Of a stretch of 64,000 bases of DNA, positions 1 through 10,694 are shown one piece after another. The stretch covers positions 74,707 to 138,706 of the forward strand of contig JADGJC010000035.1 in assembly GCA_027596075.1 (NCBI GenBank), written 5' to 3'. The notes under the pieces are model-generated. The model saw nothing but the letters and a program-made list of their open reading frames with translations. It was not told the origin of the DNA and ran no database searches. The position numbers and the translations under genes are program-made. The DNA is from Rhizophlyctis rosea (Eukaryota > Chytridiomycota > Chytridiomycetes > Rhizophlyctidales > Rhizophlyctidaceae). Each line of letters starts with the position of its first letter. Positions within the stretch are counted from its first letter, which is position 1.

Positions 1-896
1 TCCGGATGATAACTCCTCCCCCCAACATCCACACTCCGCCCGGCGATTGCACGCCGACACCCCGCGCAATACAGCGTAGTGATCTTCTCGTAGTCCGCCG
101 GACAGTACAACTTTCCCTCATGTTCTTTCGCCTGGGGTGTCAGTGTCACTTTACACTGCGCGCACTGGAAGTGGTGCGCGTGATATCTTTGGCCCCGTAA
201 CAAGAGTAGTTGTGTCTGCGGAACGGGTTTCTTGCACCGTTCGCAGGCTTGGAGGGCTTCGACTCGGTCTAGGGAGGGGTGTGTGAGTGGGAAGGTTTTG
301 TTTGTGGGGAGGGTGGGGGGAAAAGGGACACACCTTTTTCTTTTAGTTTCTCATTACAAGGCTTACAAACCGGTTTATTATGTCTTTTCACGAACGTTGA
401 GCCTGCAAGGGGTTTACCGCACGAACTGCAGGTGAAATGGTCCGGGTGCCATTTCATTTCGAGGGCGGTGATGCAGGATCCTGTTATGATTTCGCCGCAG
501 CCGCCGCAGCGCGCTCTTGGGGGAGGGAGAGGGGTGAGGTTTGTGTTTGCTTGTGAGGGGTTTTTGGTGTGCGGGAGAGGGGAGGGGGGGGGCGCGGGCG
601 TTGCTTACCCGTGTAAGATACTGTAATCAAACGCGCAAAAGTATCGGTTGTTAGCTTGGAAGTATTCGGCGGTGCCGAAGGGTTCGAGGCATTGGTGGCA
701 GCTGTGTTTTTAAGGGAGGGGGGTATGAATTGAACTAGTCATGAGTTGTGATGCCCATATGGACGCAAAAGGAGGGCTGAAGTCCTGGAAGACACACCCA
801 CACGAAACAATCCGGGTGGAACTTGTCAGTGTCGTTTGTTGATATGTGGGGCCCGTTGAAGGGTTCTTTGCAGGTTCGGCATGTGTCGGTTGCCAT
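1..896 (-). CDS. LIM-domain protein (3' end beyond window)
   Basis: LIM domains are double zinc-finger modules that bind protein partners, usually at the actin cytoskeleton or in signalling. Four exons can be read on the minus strand from an ATG at 896. Exon 1 (to about 817) opens with CRTC and ends HPDCF. Exon 2 (about 710-606) completes the first LIM with CHQC and FCAFDY. Exon 3 (about 512-330) is a whole second LIM (CGGC, HPDHF, CSSC, VCKPC). Exon 4 (282 to the window edge) is a third LIM (CERCKKP, HHFQCAQC, YCPADY) running into a fourth (CAGC). Intron phases match at every junction (2, 2, 1). The tandem LIM layout without a visible kinase or PDZ domain recalls paxillin/leupaxin or PINCH proteins, but the remaining domains lie outside the window, so no symbol is given. 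The family call is secure; the orthologue is not. Confidence 0.88.
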
Positions 897-1377
897 TTTG
901 GGCCTTTTAAGCGAAGGTTTGCTGGAGGGTTGGTGAGGAGCTGAGTGCAACTGAGAAGGGAGAAGGCACAATGTGGAAAGGACCCCTTACGAGTAGCGCC
1001 AGCGCAGATTTGAAAGCTTTTGAAAAACGGATGGCCATCGCGTTCAAGGGTCCGCATGTGGCTGGACCATCTGGCGGCACAGTCATAGAAAGTTCAAGGG
1101 TCGTTTCGTCTTCAGCTTTTTGTTTATTTTGAGCCAGATGTAACAACTACCCAGCTGAATCCAAGTCCGAACAATCTGAACAAGACGATCGATCAATGAC
1201 ATTTTAAGTCCGCAAATCAGGGAAGGCCCGCTTGATATTGTGCTTTTTCGACCATAGACGTCAATTTTCTGCAGAAAGCAGTGAAAGTTGCGGAGCTGGT
1301 TTTTTTGCCAAGTTGCCTCAGGGTTACATCTTAAATCCCCCCGATTCCCCCTTCCAACGGACCGACTCTCTTTCCCA
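897..1377. other. Divergent intergenic region, LIM gene / SPAG8-like gene
   Basis: No supported gene. This spacer separates the minus-strand LIM gene (ATG at 896) from the plus-strand SPAG8-like gene (ATG at 1378), so both promoters should lie here. I see no clear TATA box or repeat. Confidence 0.5.
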
Positions 1378-2924
1378 ATGCTTCAAAACGGCACAGACTG
1401 GAACAAGCATCACGGTGTTGGTGCGACGTTGTTGGAGAATTGGGTTGAGGAGCGGGCGGTTGCTGATAGAGAGAAGGGTAGGAAGGCGCCACAGGATGAC
1501 GGGTACAAGGAATCGGATGAAAGAGATGCGGGTTCAGTGGGGAGTAAATGGAAGGAACTAATGAAGAGAGGACACCAGGTATGTTTCTCGATACATGTCT
1601 TTGGACTCCCGGCATTTAGTGACTTTGCTTGTAGGACATCCTCACACACGCATCCGCCCAACACGACATGTCCACAACCTTTCGTGAATCATACGGTGCT
1701 GCACAAGATCTTACACAGGCACCGCAACCACCCACTGGGATTATCAAAGTACCGCGAACGGGAGCTCCGAATGTTGGGAATGGAGGGGGAAATGCGTCGG
1801 AGGGAGCGATGGGGAAACGGAAGAAGTGGATGGAGGCGGAGCTGTTGAGACAGGCTATGTGGGTTATTTTGTTTTTTTTTGGGGAGTGCGCGAGGGATTT
1901 TGAAGGAGAGTTAAGGCTGATGTTTGGTTGGATGTGTTTCCTGTGCAGTGTGGAGGTTGGGGGTGAACCTACGGGAGAATCTGCAAGGGAATGGATATCT
2001 ACCCATCAGGCCGACTATGGGCATGAGGATGTGTATGGACATGGCAAGGTTTTGGGTATGTTTACTGCGAACGCTTCCATCACTTGAATTGATTGAGAAA
2101 TGTCCAATTGTTGACCGACATCCTTACACTCGATAGGAGCGAACCCACCAAGCCAGGTATAGTCCTATTCAAAATGGGACATGTGACCTATCAAGAACTA
2201 ACTTTCATCCTCGTCAATTTCACTCGCACCACAAAAGGCGGATATAGCCCGTTTCGCAAACCCCATCACATTCTGGTCATCACAAGCCGTAACAGGTCTA
2301 GGAACCACAATATGCTCCACCACCGTCGACAATTTACGGAATCTCTCCTCCGCCAGCCGAGATCGAACATCCCAACACAATACCCACCAACCTCTTTCAA
2401 CATCGACAGCAAACATCCCCCGCGAACATACCTGCCAAGGCGGATCGAAACATTGCTGGTGCGGTGGTAACGATTATAAGGGCCATGTTTGCGGCGTGGA
2501 TGGACCGGATTGGGTCCATGAAGGCGGACAGGCTAGTTGTGGTACTTGTGGTGCTTTACGAGATGGTGGGCAGGAGATGGGCAAAGCGTCTCGCACTACC
2601 GGCATTGGACGTCCACACAAAAGAGGACCACAACACCAATACGAAACCGACAACATCCCCACACCCTTCGGACGGGGCGATGTCATTGTTGACGGGGACG
2701 GGAAGGATGTTTGTGGGAAGGGTGGGTGTCGGTGTTGTGTTACGTCTGTTGTGAAGGGAGCGGGGAAGCAGGATGGGAAGCTTCTTGCGTTTCAGGGTGC
2801 CCAGGGTGGGGGTGGGCAAGGGTCAGTGTATCATGCTAGTGGGGCTGGAGTTGGGTTTGGACGGCATGCGGCCTTTACGACGCCTATTGCGGAGTTTAAG
2901 GGTGGGAGGGAGAAGACGGGATGA
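1378..2924 (+). CDS. SPAG8: SPAG8/CFAP143-like flagellar microtubule inner protein
   Basis: SPAG8 (CFAP143) is a known luminal protein of axonemal doublet microtubules, so a copy here fits a fungus with flagellated zoospores. Five exons: 1378-1578, 1636-1858, 1949-2055, 2137-2156 and 2238-2924, with every phase matching. The first exon carries the family-like ATLLENWVEERAV stretch. The second has STTFRESYG and a basic GKRKKWMEAELLRQ block. The third has WISTHQADYGHEDV. The C-terminus ends near GRHAAFTTPIAEF, as in related MIPs. The last exon is Gly- and Cys-rich (WCGG, CGTC, CGKGGCRCC), which is unusual for the family and could be a lineage insert. The start at 1378 is preferred over the in-frame ATG at 1288 because the conserved part begins soon after it. 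The family call rests on motif memory, not a search. Confidence 0.68.
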
Positions 2925-3652
2925 TTGGTTTACTTTATGGATAGAAATAATGTATGAGATTGCTACATTTGATAAACTTCCTTCCGGCCTCTTGAAATCA
3001 GAGAATTTAGTGACAATTGGACTGCGGGATACCCCTTCTATATATCCACTGCTTGGCTCCCTCCTTTGTTGAAAGCAAGCCCAGCAACCACGGTCAGTAT
3101 GAATGCGTAGAATAAAAAAGTGAAGATTCAATACAATATTGCTTCATAACATCTTGTACAGACCACTTTTTTCACGTATGCGTTACAACAGCTACTTATT
3201 GTGAAGTGAAGGTTTGGGTGTTGTGTCGTTGGGACCCTTGCGACGCGCGGGTCGTTTGTGGCTTAGACTGGCCACATGCGTCGCCACAAGCTGCTTCGAG
3301 TGCTTCTGGGTTGTTTGTGTTGGATTGACCTGTCATCTTTCAAACGTCAAAGCAGGACCCTTACTCACACCTTTGTGTGCTTGCTCCTAACTTTTACCGG
3401 GCTTCAACACTTGCTTGCTCCTCCTTTCCCACGCGACTTCCTTCCTTAAAAGACCAGTCACCCCGAAGTCGCGTCATAGTGCATGCTGCCACCTTTGATA
3501 AACTGACCCAAAAAAGCATTGCGAGTTTGACAGTGCCTTGTTGTTCTTCTGCTTCCCAAACCACCACGAACCAAACCAAGACCTCACGAATATTTTTGAC
3601 GGCTGAGAGGTCCACGTCAATCTTGTTGGGTAAACTTGTCAGGTAAACGGGT
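2925..3652. other. Intergenic region between SPAG8-like and kinase genes
   Basis: No gene supported. A plus-strand frame at 3377-3646 has no recognisable motif and ends just before the kinase ATG, so it is more likely 5' leader or chance. The region probably holds the 3' UTR of the SPAG8-like gene and the kinase promoter. Confidence 0.4.
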
Positions 3653-6496
3653 ATGCAAGGAAATACGGGCCAGCCGGCGGCCCAAGAGGAGGCAGCTGCA
3701 CCGGACATAAGCAAGAAGGTGGAACAGGTACGCTTACTACAGATTTTTATGCCTCTCATTAAAAACCTGCATAACCAACATATTTGCATCAAAGCAATGG
3801 GAAAACAAAAAAGCGGCAATAGAATTCCTTGAATCCACAGTGGAACAGAAACTCCCCGTTGAGAACAGTCTGTGGAAATCATTACGGGATGGTATCTTCC
3901 TCTGCAAGTAAGATCTCCTTGAACCAGACCCCAGAATCCGATTTGGTAAACTGAATGGCGGGATATTGGACAGATTGCTCAACAAACTACGGCCCGGAAG
4001 CATCCCTCGAATAAGCACAAAACCCCTCCCGTTCCTCCAGGTAGGAGGAGCTCTTCCCCTCCATCCCGTTCCGCACTGCCCCACTGACATATGTATCAGA
4101 TGGAGAATATCAACAACTTCCTCAGCGCCGCACAAAGATTAGGTGTTCCAAGCGCCGAGTTGTTCCAAACTGTTGACCTGTTTGAGGGAAAGGGTATGCA
4201 ACAGGTATGGGACACCCGCTTCCTTTTCAGCATCTCCAGTCACCCCACAGAACTCACCCACCCATCCTAGGTCGTCGTAACAATCCTAGCCATCTCTCGC
4301 ATAGTAGCAGGCATCCAACCTTCAAAAAAAGGAATAACAGATTACGACATCTACAAAGATGGTGTTATCCTCGAACCACCCTCAGACATCGCTCCACATC
4401 CTCCAGTCACAAAGCCACCGGTCACAAAACAAGCATCAACACCGGTAATAGAGTCTCGCCAGCGGAGTAATACCACAGCCCTATCAGGAGCACGGGGGAC
4501 ATTGGAGACGGCGGGGAAGGCGAAGAGTGCGGAAGCGCTTTTGCCGGCTGATCATGTTGATAGGAGGAGTTTGAGGGTGGGGAAGCATTCGAGGAGTAGG
4601 AGTGATTATTGTAGGGAGGTGGATAGGTTGTCGATTGAGTCGAGTACTTTGGGGCATTATGTATGTAGCGTGGTTTTGGTCGCGGTTGACTTTTGCTGTA
4701 CTGTTGGAAGGAACATGTCGTGCTGACCGTGTTCATATCAGCAACTGGGAAACTGTATTGGGCGGGGACAGTATGGAGCGGTGTATAAGTGAGTTTGTGA
4801 ATTTTTGCCTTATGTTGTCCTGGTTAAACCCCCGTGCTGAACTCTTATTGCTTTGTGCAGGGCGTTGAATATGGAGAGTGGTTTGTATTATTTGGTTTAT
4901 GGCGGTGGGCGGTGCGAGGAGAAGCTGAATAGGGTGTTTTGGCACAATTTTGCAGGGAGAGTGGTAGCGGTTAAGCGGATACCGATGGTGGATCAGGATG
5001 CGGATGGGTTGAAGGAGTTGTTTGTGAGTTTTTGCTCTACTGGGAAGAAATAGTTGTCATTTGTTGATTGCTGAACCGGGCTTGTCTTGCAGAAAGAGGT
5101 TGACCTCCTTAAATCCCTATCACATCCCAATATCGTCCGTTATGAGGGTTTCATACAGCAGGGTGGACATCTGAATATCATTTTGGAGTGAGTATCTCAG
5201 TTCTCACCAACATTGTCGGGGTCGTGGAAAGTTCACTTATCTTCTACGCTGGCACTACCACCAGGTTCATTGAAGGTGGATCTCTAATCAGTCTGATGAA
5301 GACTTTTGGACCCTTACCTGAGAAGCTCGCCGTAAACTATGTGGAGAAGATGCTAGAGGGCTTGCAGTACTTGCATGAGCGGGGAGTGGTACATTGTGAT
5401 CTTAAGGTGCCGTATCCTTCGGCCTTTGAGGGCACAAACCTCTCATTAACTTGCTGGGGTTGCGATCTAACCCAACACCTGTGTTTGTCATCACCCACCC
5501 ACAGTGCGCAAACATCCTGACAACCAAAGACGGCAACATCAAGTTATCGGATTTTGGTGTGTCGGAGCAGTTGAATGGAATGGATAGGGCGCAGTCTGTT
5601 GGTGGGTGTTCTTCTGTGCTTCTTTTTAGTTTTCGCAGCTCAATGAATGGACATTTCTGAAACCCCCCATTTTTGACAGCTGGAACACCTTATTGGATGG
5701 CGCCCGAGGTAAATCATCTTTGATGCCAGTCATCAATGCCATTTGGGATAATGTCTAAGACCTCTTGCTCATTTAGGTAATCGAACTAGTCGGAACGTCA
5801 ACTCTCTCGGATATATGGTAGTATGTGTTTGTTTGACGGGCTATCTTGGGGATATGAGTTCGCTGAACCGTGGATATCAGGAGTTTAGGGTGTACGATCA
5901 TTGAGATGTTGACTATGAAGCCTCCCTATATTGACCTGATACCCATGACAGCACTGTTCCGCATTGTGGAAGGTACGGAAAATTCAGTTGACCATTCTGG
6001 TTGTTGAGGGTGGGGCGCGTGGGCTGACCCTTTATCTTTTCGCACAGATGATTCACCACCATTGCCTGAAGGATTGTCTGGGGTGAGTCGTGTCCGCTAC
6101 GTTTCATCTCAGATTCGAATGGGATCGTACTAGGTGAAGATACTGATTGCATTCCAACACTGCAGGAACTGACCGACTTCCTCCAAAAATGCTTCCAAAA
6201 AGATCTAAACAAACGATGGACCTCCGCAGAGTTGCTGCAACACGACTGGATACGAAAGAACATCAAGGTATGTGTATCGTCATCCTCTTCTTCATTTATG
6301 GATCTACGAAAACCCATTCCCAACCCCACACACGCTTTTGGCTCAGGATCCCAAGAAGGCCGCGGAGAGCGCAAAGTTACTGGAGATTAGCACGCGGCAT
6401 ATTCAGGAGTTTGCGCCCCATTCGGTGGACTTTTCGCCCAGGACTTCGCCGGGTTCGACGGTTGCCTTAGGGGTTATGGGGACAAGAGTTGGATAG
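3653..6496 (+). CDS. Calponin-homology domain + Cdc7/SepH/MAP3K-epsilon-like protein kinase
   Basis: About 16 short exons encode an N-terminal calponin-homology domain (roughly residues 27-130: [46 protein letters not shown]) followed by a basic/Ser-rich linker and a protein kinase domain. Kinase landmarks in order: glycine loop [17 protein letters not shown] lysine, helix-C glutamate in [15 protein letters not shown], catalytic loop [20 protein letters not shown], and TPYWMAPE. The segment [19 protein letters not shown], followed by [16 protein letters not shown], is typical of the Cdc7 (S. pombe)/SepH/MAP3K-epsilon group of the septation initiation network, so a role in cytokinesis or septation is likely. 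All catalytic residues are present except that the HRD arginine is cysteine (HCD), making it a non-RD kinase. I know of no standard SIN kinase with a CH domain. The fusion is supported by continuous frame across the 4471-4730 linker exon. Confidence 0.9.
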
Positions 6497-7226
6497 TTTA
6501 GTGATCGTCTGTGCCAAATGTGGACTGTGGGAATGTATATCTAATTGGATTTTCTGGTAGAAAAAACGGCGGGAAGTGTGACGGTAAAGGAAAACAAAGG
6601 AACTTTTTGGAGGATATTTTGTGCCATCTCCTGTATATTATTTTCAGTCAGAAATGAGAAACAGAATCTGGTTAGAATCAGACGGACGACATCCGAGTGA
6701 TAAGAGGCTGGGATGGGTATTATGGCGGAATAGTAGGGTTTACCGACGCGCTGGGGCGAAGGAGACTTCTTCGATACTGTACATGGATGTTGGAAATTCA
6801 CGTCATGGCTGCAGTTAGTTTGGCTGCATCGTGGTGGGAAGCACAGGACAAAATATCTGAATATTCGTTTTTGGGGATGTGTGGGATCCAGTTCGGGAGT
6901 CGGGTCGATTGCAAGGGAACGTTTACGGTTTGCGGTGAATTTTCCGATCTGTTCATGCAGCTTTCTTGAATGGGGACCATAGCATAGCGGCAATATGTTG
7001 TACTCAAGTAATATATAAGGTAGACGAGATTTCATTATGGATAAAACCTTGGCAGGCATGGCAACACATATGGCCAAATTGAGAGATCCTTTTGCGATTT
7101 GTAGTGCACTGGTACCCACCGGAGAACCCCATAATCCACTACTAAAAAAGGAGTTCTCCAGGAGCTCATAGATTGCTTTGGACAGATGCTCATGATAATG
7201 CGCAATAGAGTACCCGCAGTTTTGCA
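6497..7226. other. Convergent intergenic region with a 228-codon minus-strand open frame
   Basis: Lies between the kinase stop and the stop of the next minus-strand gene, so both 3' UTRs are here. A minus-strand frame with an ATG at 7227 runs to 6541. Its ATG overlaps the upstream gene's stop as TAATG. The translation has no recognisable motif and could be chance or 3' UTR. Confidence 0.35.
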
Positions 7227-8548
7227 TTATCTCCTACCATCTGCCTTGGGCCCCCACTCCACCAAACCACTAGTCTCCTCATCACCACTGTCATCTGACT
7301 CTGCCTCAGACTCCCTCAAATCACCCTCAATAGGTGCCCACCCAAACCTCCCATATTCCACAATGCTCTCCTCACTCTCACTGTCTTCCTCTTCACTCTC
7401 TTCCCTCACAGTTTTCTCTCGCCACACAAGGTGTTGATCAGATGTCCGCCAGGGCTCACAGTGACTGAAATCGACCAGGTAATCCCCCTTGTGTTCTTCC
7501 AGGCCTATGATTGATTCAATAAGTGGAATAAGAAGAAGATGTGTCCGAAGTAAAATACACATATACAGGACACACGGAGGAAAGTGCGGACAGAGGACTT
7601 ACTTTGGAGCAATTTCTTCACCTGCTTCTTTGACAGTTTCCTTCTAAGGGTGCCATTATTGATGACGACCTCTTCGACCTGTGGTGAACATTGATCAAGA
7701 AAAGTGTGAGGGGCAGTTCGATTCAGGTAGGGACCCCACCTGTCCGGACTGTGGTTTAGGAGCTTCATCATTTGAGAATTTGGAGCCAGGCATTGGCTTG
7801 TGAAGGGAAGTCAGAACGCCTCCAAAGAATACTACTTCGATGAATTCCCCGGCTTCGGGTAACGCCTTTTTCGAGATTGTAGAGATTGGAGATTGTATTT
7901 CCATTGCGGTGAGGAGCGCGTGAACTGTTTGGTGGATTAGGGTGGCAATGACGATGAGAACGTTTCGCCTCCTCACGTTGTCAGACGCATCATCATCTCT
8001 GACAATAAGCTGTAAATAAAAGATTTCAATGAATCACGTAAATCATTTCCAAAGTAATTCAGTCGAGAAAAGATTTCAATGAATCACGTAAATCATTTCC
8101 AAAGTAATTCAGTCGAGAAGACGCTCCAGCTAATAGGTACCTTGGAATTGATGAATATGATTCCGGGTATAGATTTCCAATGCCATCCGTAAATGGCTTT
8201 GCGGATCTTTCCTTCCGGGTGTAAGGCCATGACGTGGAGAGGCTTGTCGAAGAATTCGTTCAGCGCCTCCCACTCTTCGTTCAAGGGAGGGTCATTAGCG
8301 GCTGTGGCGGGATCTGGCCGAAGGATCTTCACATATTTTGCTCGAAAGTCTCGTTGCTGACACAGTCGCCCGTAAATTGCAAGTGCCTCTCGGAAAATTT
8401 TGCGGCGTACGACGTTAGGGTCGCCATGGAAGGCCAAGGGAGCGTGAGGTTTTTTGAGTTTTGGAGGATACTTGGAAGTGCTTGTGGGAGTGACCGATTG
8501 GGAGGAGGAGGGATCAGTTGACGGAATGGGAGGGACTTTAGTAGACAT
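7227..8548 (-). CDS. Conserved-looking hypothetical protein, acidic C-terminus
   Basis: I do not recognise the family. Four exons: 8548-8141, 8009-7740, 7678-7603 and 7504-7227. Exon 1 is basic (YPPKLKKPHAPLAFHG, VVRRKIFREALAIYGRL, FRAKYVKILRPDP) and contains MALHPEGKIRKAIYGWHW. Exon 2 has a hydrophobic helix (NVLIVIATLIHQTVHALLTA). Exon 3 is Lys-rich (RRKLSKKQVKKLLQ). The last exon is strongly acidic (EESEEEDSESEESIVEYG). Frame and GT/AG phases are consistent, which argues for a real gene. The first intron carries a perfect 50-bp tandem duplication (8018-8117). The composition suggests a soluble, possibly nucleic-acid- or chromatin-associated protein, but that is inference. Confidence 0.65.
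8018..8117. repeat. Perfect 50-bp tandem duplication inside an intron
   Basis: Positions 8018-8067 and 8068-8117 are identical copies starting aaaagatttcaatgaatcac. They lie wholly within the first intron (8140-8010) of the hypothetical gene at 7227-8548, so splicing need not be affected. Confidence 0.95.
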
Positions 8549-8671
8549 AGTAAGGAATGCTTTGGTGCGACGCGACAAAGGCCACCACGAAGGTACTTCT
8601 TTGTACAAACTGGGGCAACAGTGGATGTTTATGTATCAAAGTGAGTGTTTATGGCAATGCTGGTGCTCGGG

Positions 8672-9493
8672 CTAAGGTGTGCAGTTGTCTTCTATAAGGG
8701 GAAGAATGAGTTTGGTGGGATGTGCTGCGGAAAGTTGAAGGGCTCCGAACGGCGAATCGAAGTCCCCAACCGCGCTTTTCACAAGCCATTCAAGTTTACT
8801 AAGCGTTGCCAATGCATTGATGTTTATGAGGTTTGGATGATGACCGCTTCCCCCTTCGGTAGATAAAGTACTTGCCTTCAGATTTGAAGTGCACAACATT
8901 TTTGAGAGTCCCGGTCCGACGATTTGCTTGACGACATACCGATTTACTCCATTGCAGCGCGCATAACTCGCATAGTCCACTTTGTCGACCATCAACTGTA
9001 AGGTTCGAAGTCCTTGACTTTGCAATGTGAGTAAGGTGACGATGTACACAACCCACCCATTGTTCCAAAGATATCCACCTCCATCAAATGAAAGGAAGGA
9101 ACTTTTACAGTATGAATAAGGGGCAAGTGAAGGTCGTTTAGCCCCTTTTGCTGGCGGTTGGAACTGAGCATCAACTACCGCTTTTTGTTGAAAGTGCCGG
9201 TTTGCGGCTTTTCACTCTGCTTGAGAGCTAAATGCAACAATGGAGGTGTGGTGCATTGCCCTAAGCATCCCATACGTTCGGGGAAATGTAATCTCCAGTC
9301 GGTACATTTCTTGGCACCCTGCAGTTAGATGGTCATATTCTTTTCCACATGGCCAATGATTTCGCATTGGAAAAGCACCGCTCCAAAGGTGGTTGCTGAT
9401 ATATTGTAGATCTGGTCTGTCTTCCTGTGTGTTCGTTGTTTTGATCCAGGAAAAACAGTGACAGTGGTGCAAAACAATGGCTGTCATATTCAC
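8672..9493 (-). CDS. Weak hypothetical gene, two open segments
   Basis: Two adjacent minus-strand open frames might be exons of one gene. The upstream one (about 9493-9212) contains MYRLEITFPRTYGMLRAM. The downstream one is open for about 185 codons (about 9228-8672) with SFDGGGYLWNNGWVVYIVTL, then VDYASYARCNGVNRYVVKQI. The lengths are more than usual for noise and both read like protein, but I recognise no domain, cannot fix the splice or the start codon, and the spans overlap the promoter of the gene at 8548. Confidence 0.3.
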
Positions 9494-9510
9494 GTTTGCA
9501 GGTCATATGG

Positions 9511-9930
9511 TTACAAGTGTGCTTTCGGTATGGGTGGTCGCACGATTTGCAGAGGAGGCGGTGGTACGGTATGGCCGTAGAAGGCTGGATGTGATGTTGC
9601 TGGGTCGAAGGGGAGGGGTATGGAAGGGCGGTAGGACAGTTTTATTGGAGGGGCGAATGCGAAAACTGGGTGATGTTTTGCGGGGTCGTAGGTGGGGTTG
9701 GGATGAGAGGGGAGTGGGCGAGAGGTGTGTGGAATGGGCGGGTGGCGGGGAGGGGTCGGCATGCTGCCTTTGTAGAGGCTCTTTTGGAATTTTGAGGAAA
9801 TGGTAAGGAACGAATTCGCGTCAAAAGTTTCCACGCACCATCGTGTGTAGTCGAGATCAGAGTGCCGCAATAGTGGTTGTCGAGTGTCAAGGTCGTCTGA
9901 AGGAAAAACGGTAAAGTAGAGAGCGTTCAT
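9511..9930 (-). CDS. Hypothetical Pro-rich protein, 140 aa
   Basis: Single open frame from ATG at 9930. The N-terminal third is ordinary (MNALYFTVFPSDDLDTRQPL, then DLDYTRWCVETFDANSFL). The rest is Pro/His/Phe-rich with an internal near-repeat, YDPAKHHPVFAF and FDPATSHPAFYG. No family is recognised. The repeat of a short Phe-Asp-Pro motif resembles the style of small axonemal or cytoskeletal proteins, but this is only an impression. It may have further exons. Confidence 0.4.
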   Translation of the reverse strand: MNALYFTVFPSDDLDTRQPLLRHSDLDYTRWCVETFDANSFLTISSKFQKSLYKGSMPTPPRHPPIPHTSRPLPSHPNPTYDPAKHHPVFAFAPPIKLSYRPSIPLPFDPATSHPAFYGHTVPPPPLQIVRPPIPKAHL

Positions 9931-10694
9931 ACGACCGCACTGAGAGCCTTCTTCTTTCACGTAGAATATCTATGCAACTTTGTACGATGAGAAGAGTAAG
10001 ATGCTGAGCTCGGAACAAAGCGTGTGGTCGCGCGCGACCACACGCCGACGCGACGGCACAGCAAAATATGAGGCACATTATGTTGAATAAATACGTAATC
10101 ACACACTCCAACGCACGTGTCAGCATAAATTCGCGTCACACATGTCACGATCGCGTTCCCACATATGTTCAAATTCGGGCACACACCTCTCCAACTTGGG
10201 CACACACATCTCAAAATGAACAAATCACACCTCTCAGTAAACAAAACATGTACACAAAACATACCACAAGCCACGCAAAACCAGTGCCACCATGGATTTG
10301 TCACTATGCCCTCATTTTTGACTTAGCCACAAGTGCCGCTCAAAATGCGCCACACCGTCAAATATGTAAATTTATAATACAGCAATATGTGTGTGTGTGA
10401 AGGCACAGAATGCGAGCATCATTTGCATTTCAAGGTGTGTTTCGTTTACATTTCAATGTGCGTTTTGTGTGTTGGATGAGGTGTGTGCCCTGGTTGGAGA
10501 TGTGTGTGCCCAAGCTGGAGAGGTGTGTGCAGGTGTGTGACGGCGATCGAGACATGTGTTTCGGTCTAATTTTTGGACAAAATGTGCCTCATAGCAAAAT
10601 GACCCTGGCGCGGCCCAGTGTCCCAAAAATAACCTCGCAATGTTTCTTCCCAAGGTTCCCCCACTGCAATTCCCATTCCCCCACAATACGCAAA
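9931..10694. other. Intergenic region with imperfect inverted repeat
   Basis: The arms at about 10020-10215 and 10490-10617 are related in inverted orientation. The minus strand of the first and the plus strand of the second share gatgtgtgtgcccaag, tggagaggtgtgtgc, cgatcg, gacatgtg and aatgtgcctcata. The spacer also contains related GTGTG-rich sequence. It looks like an old palindromic mobile-element remnant. It sits directly upstream of the intronless gene at 10695. Confidence 0.6.
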
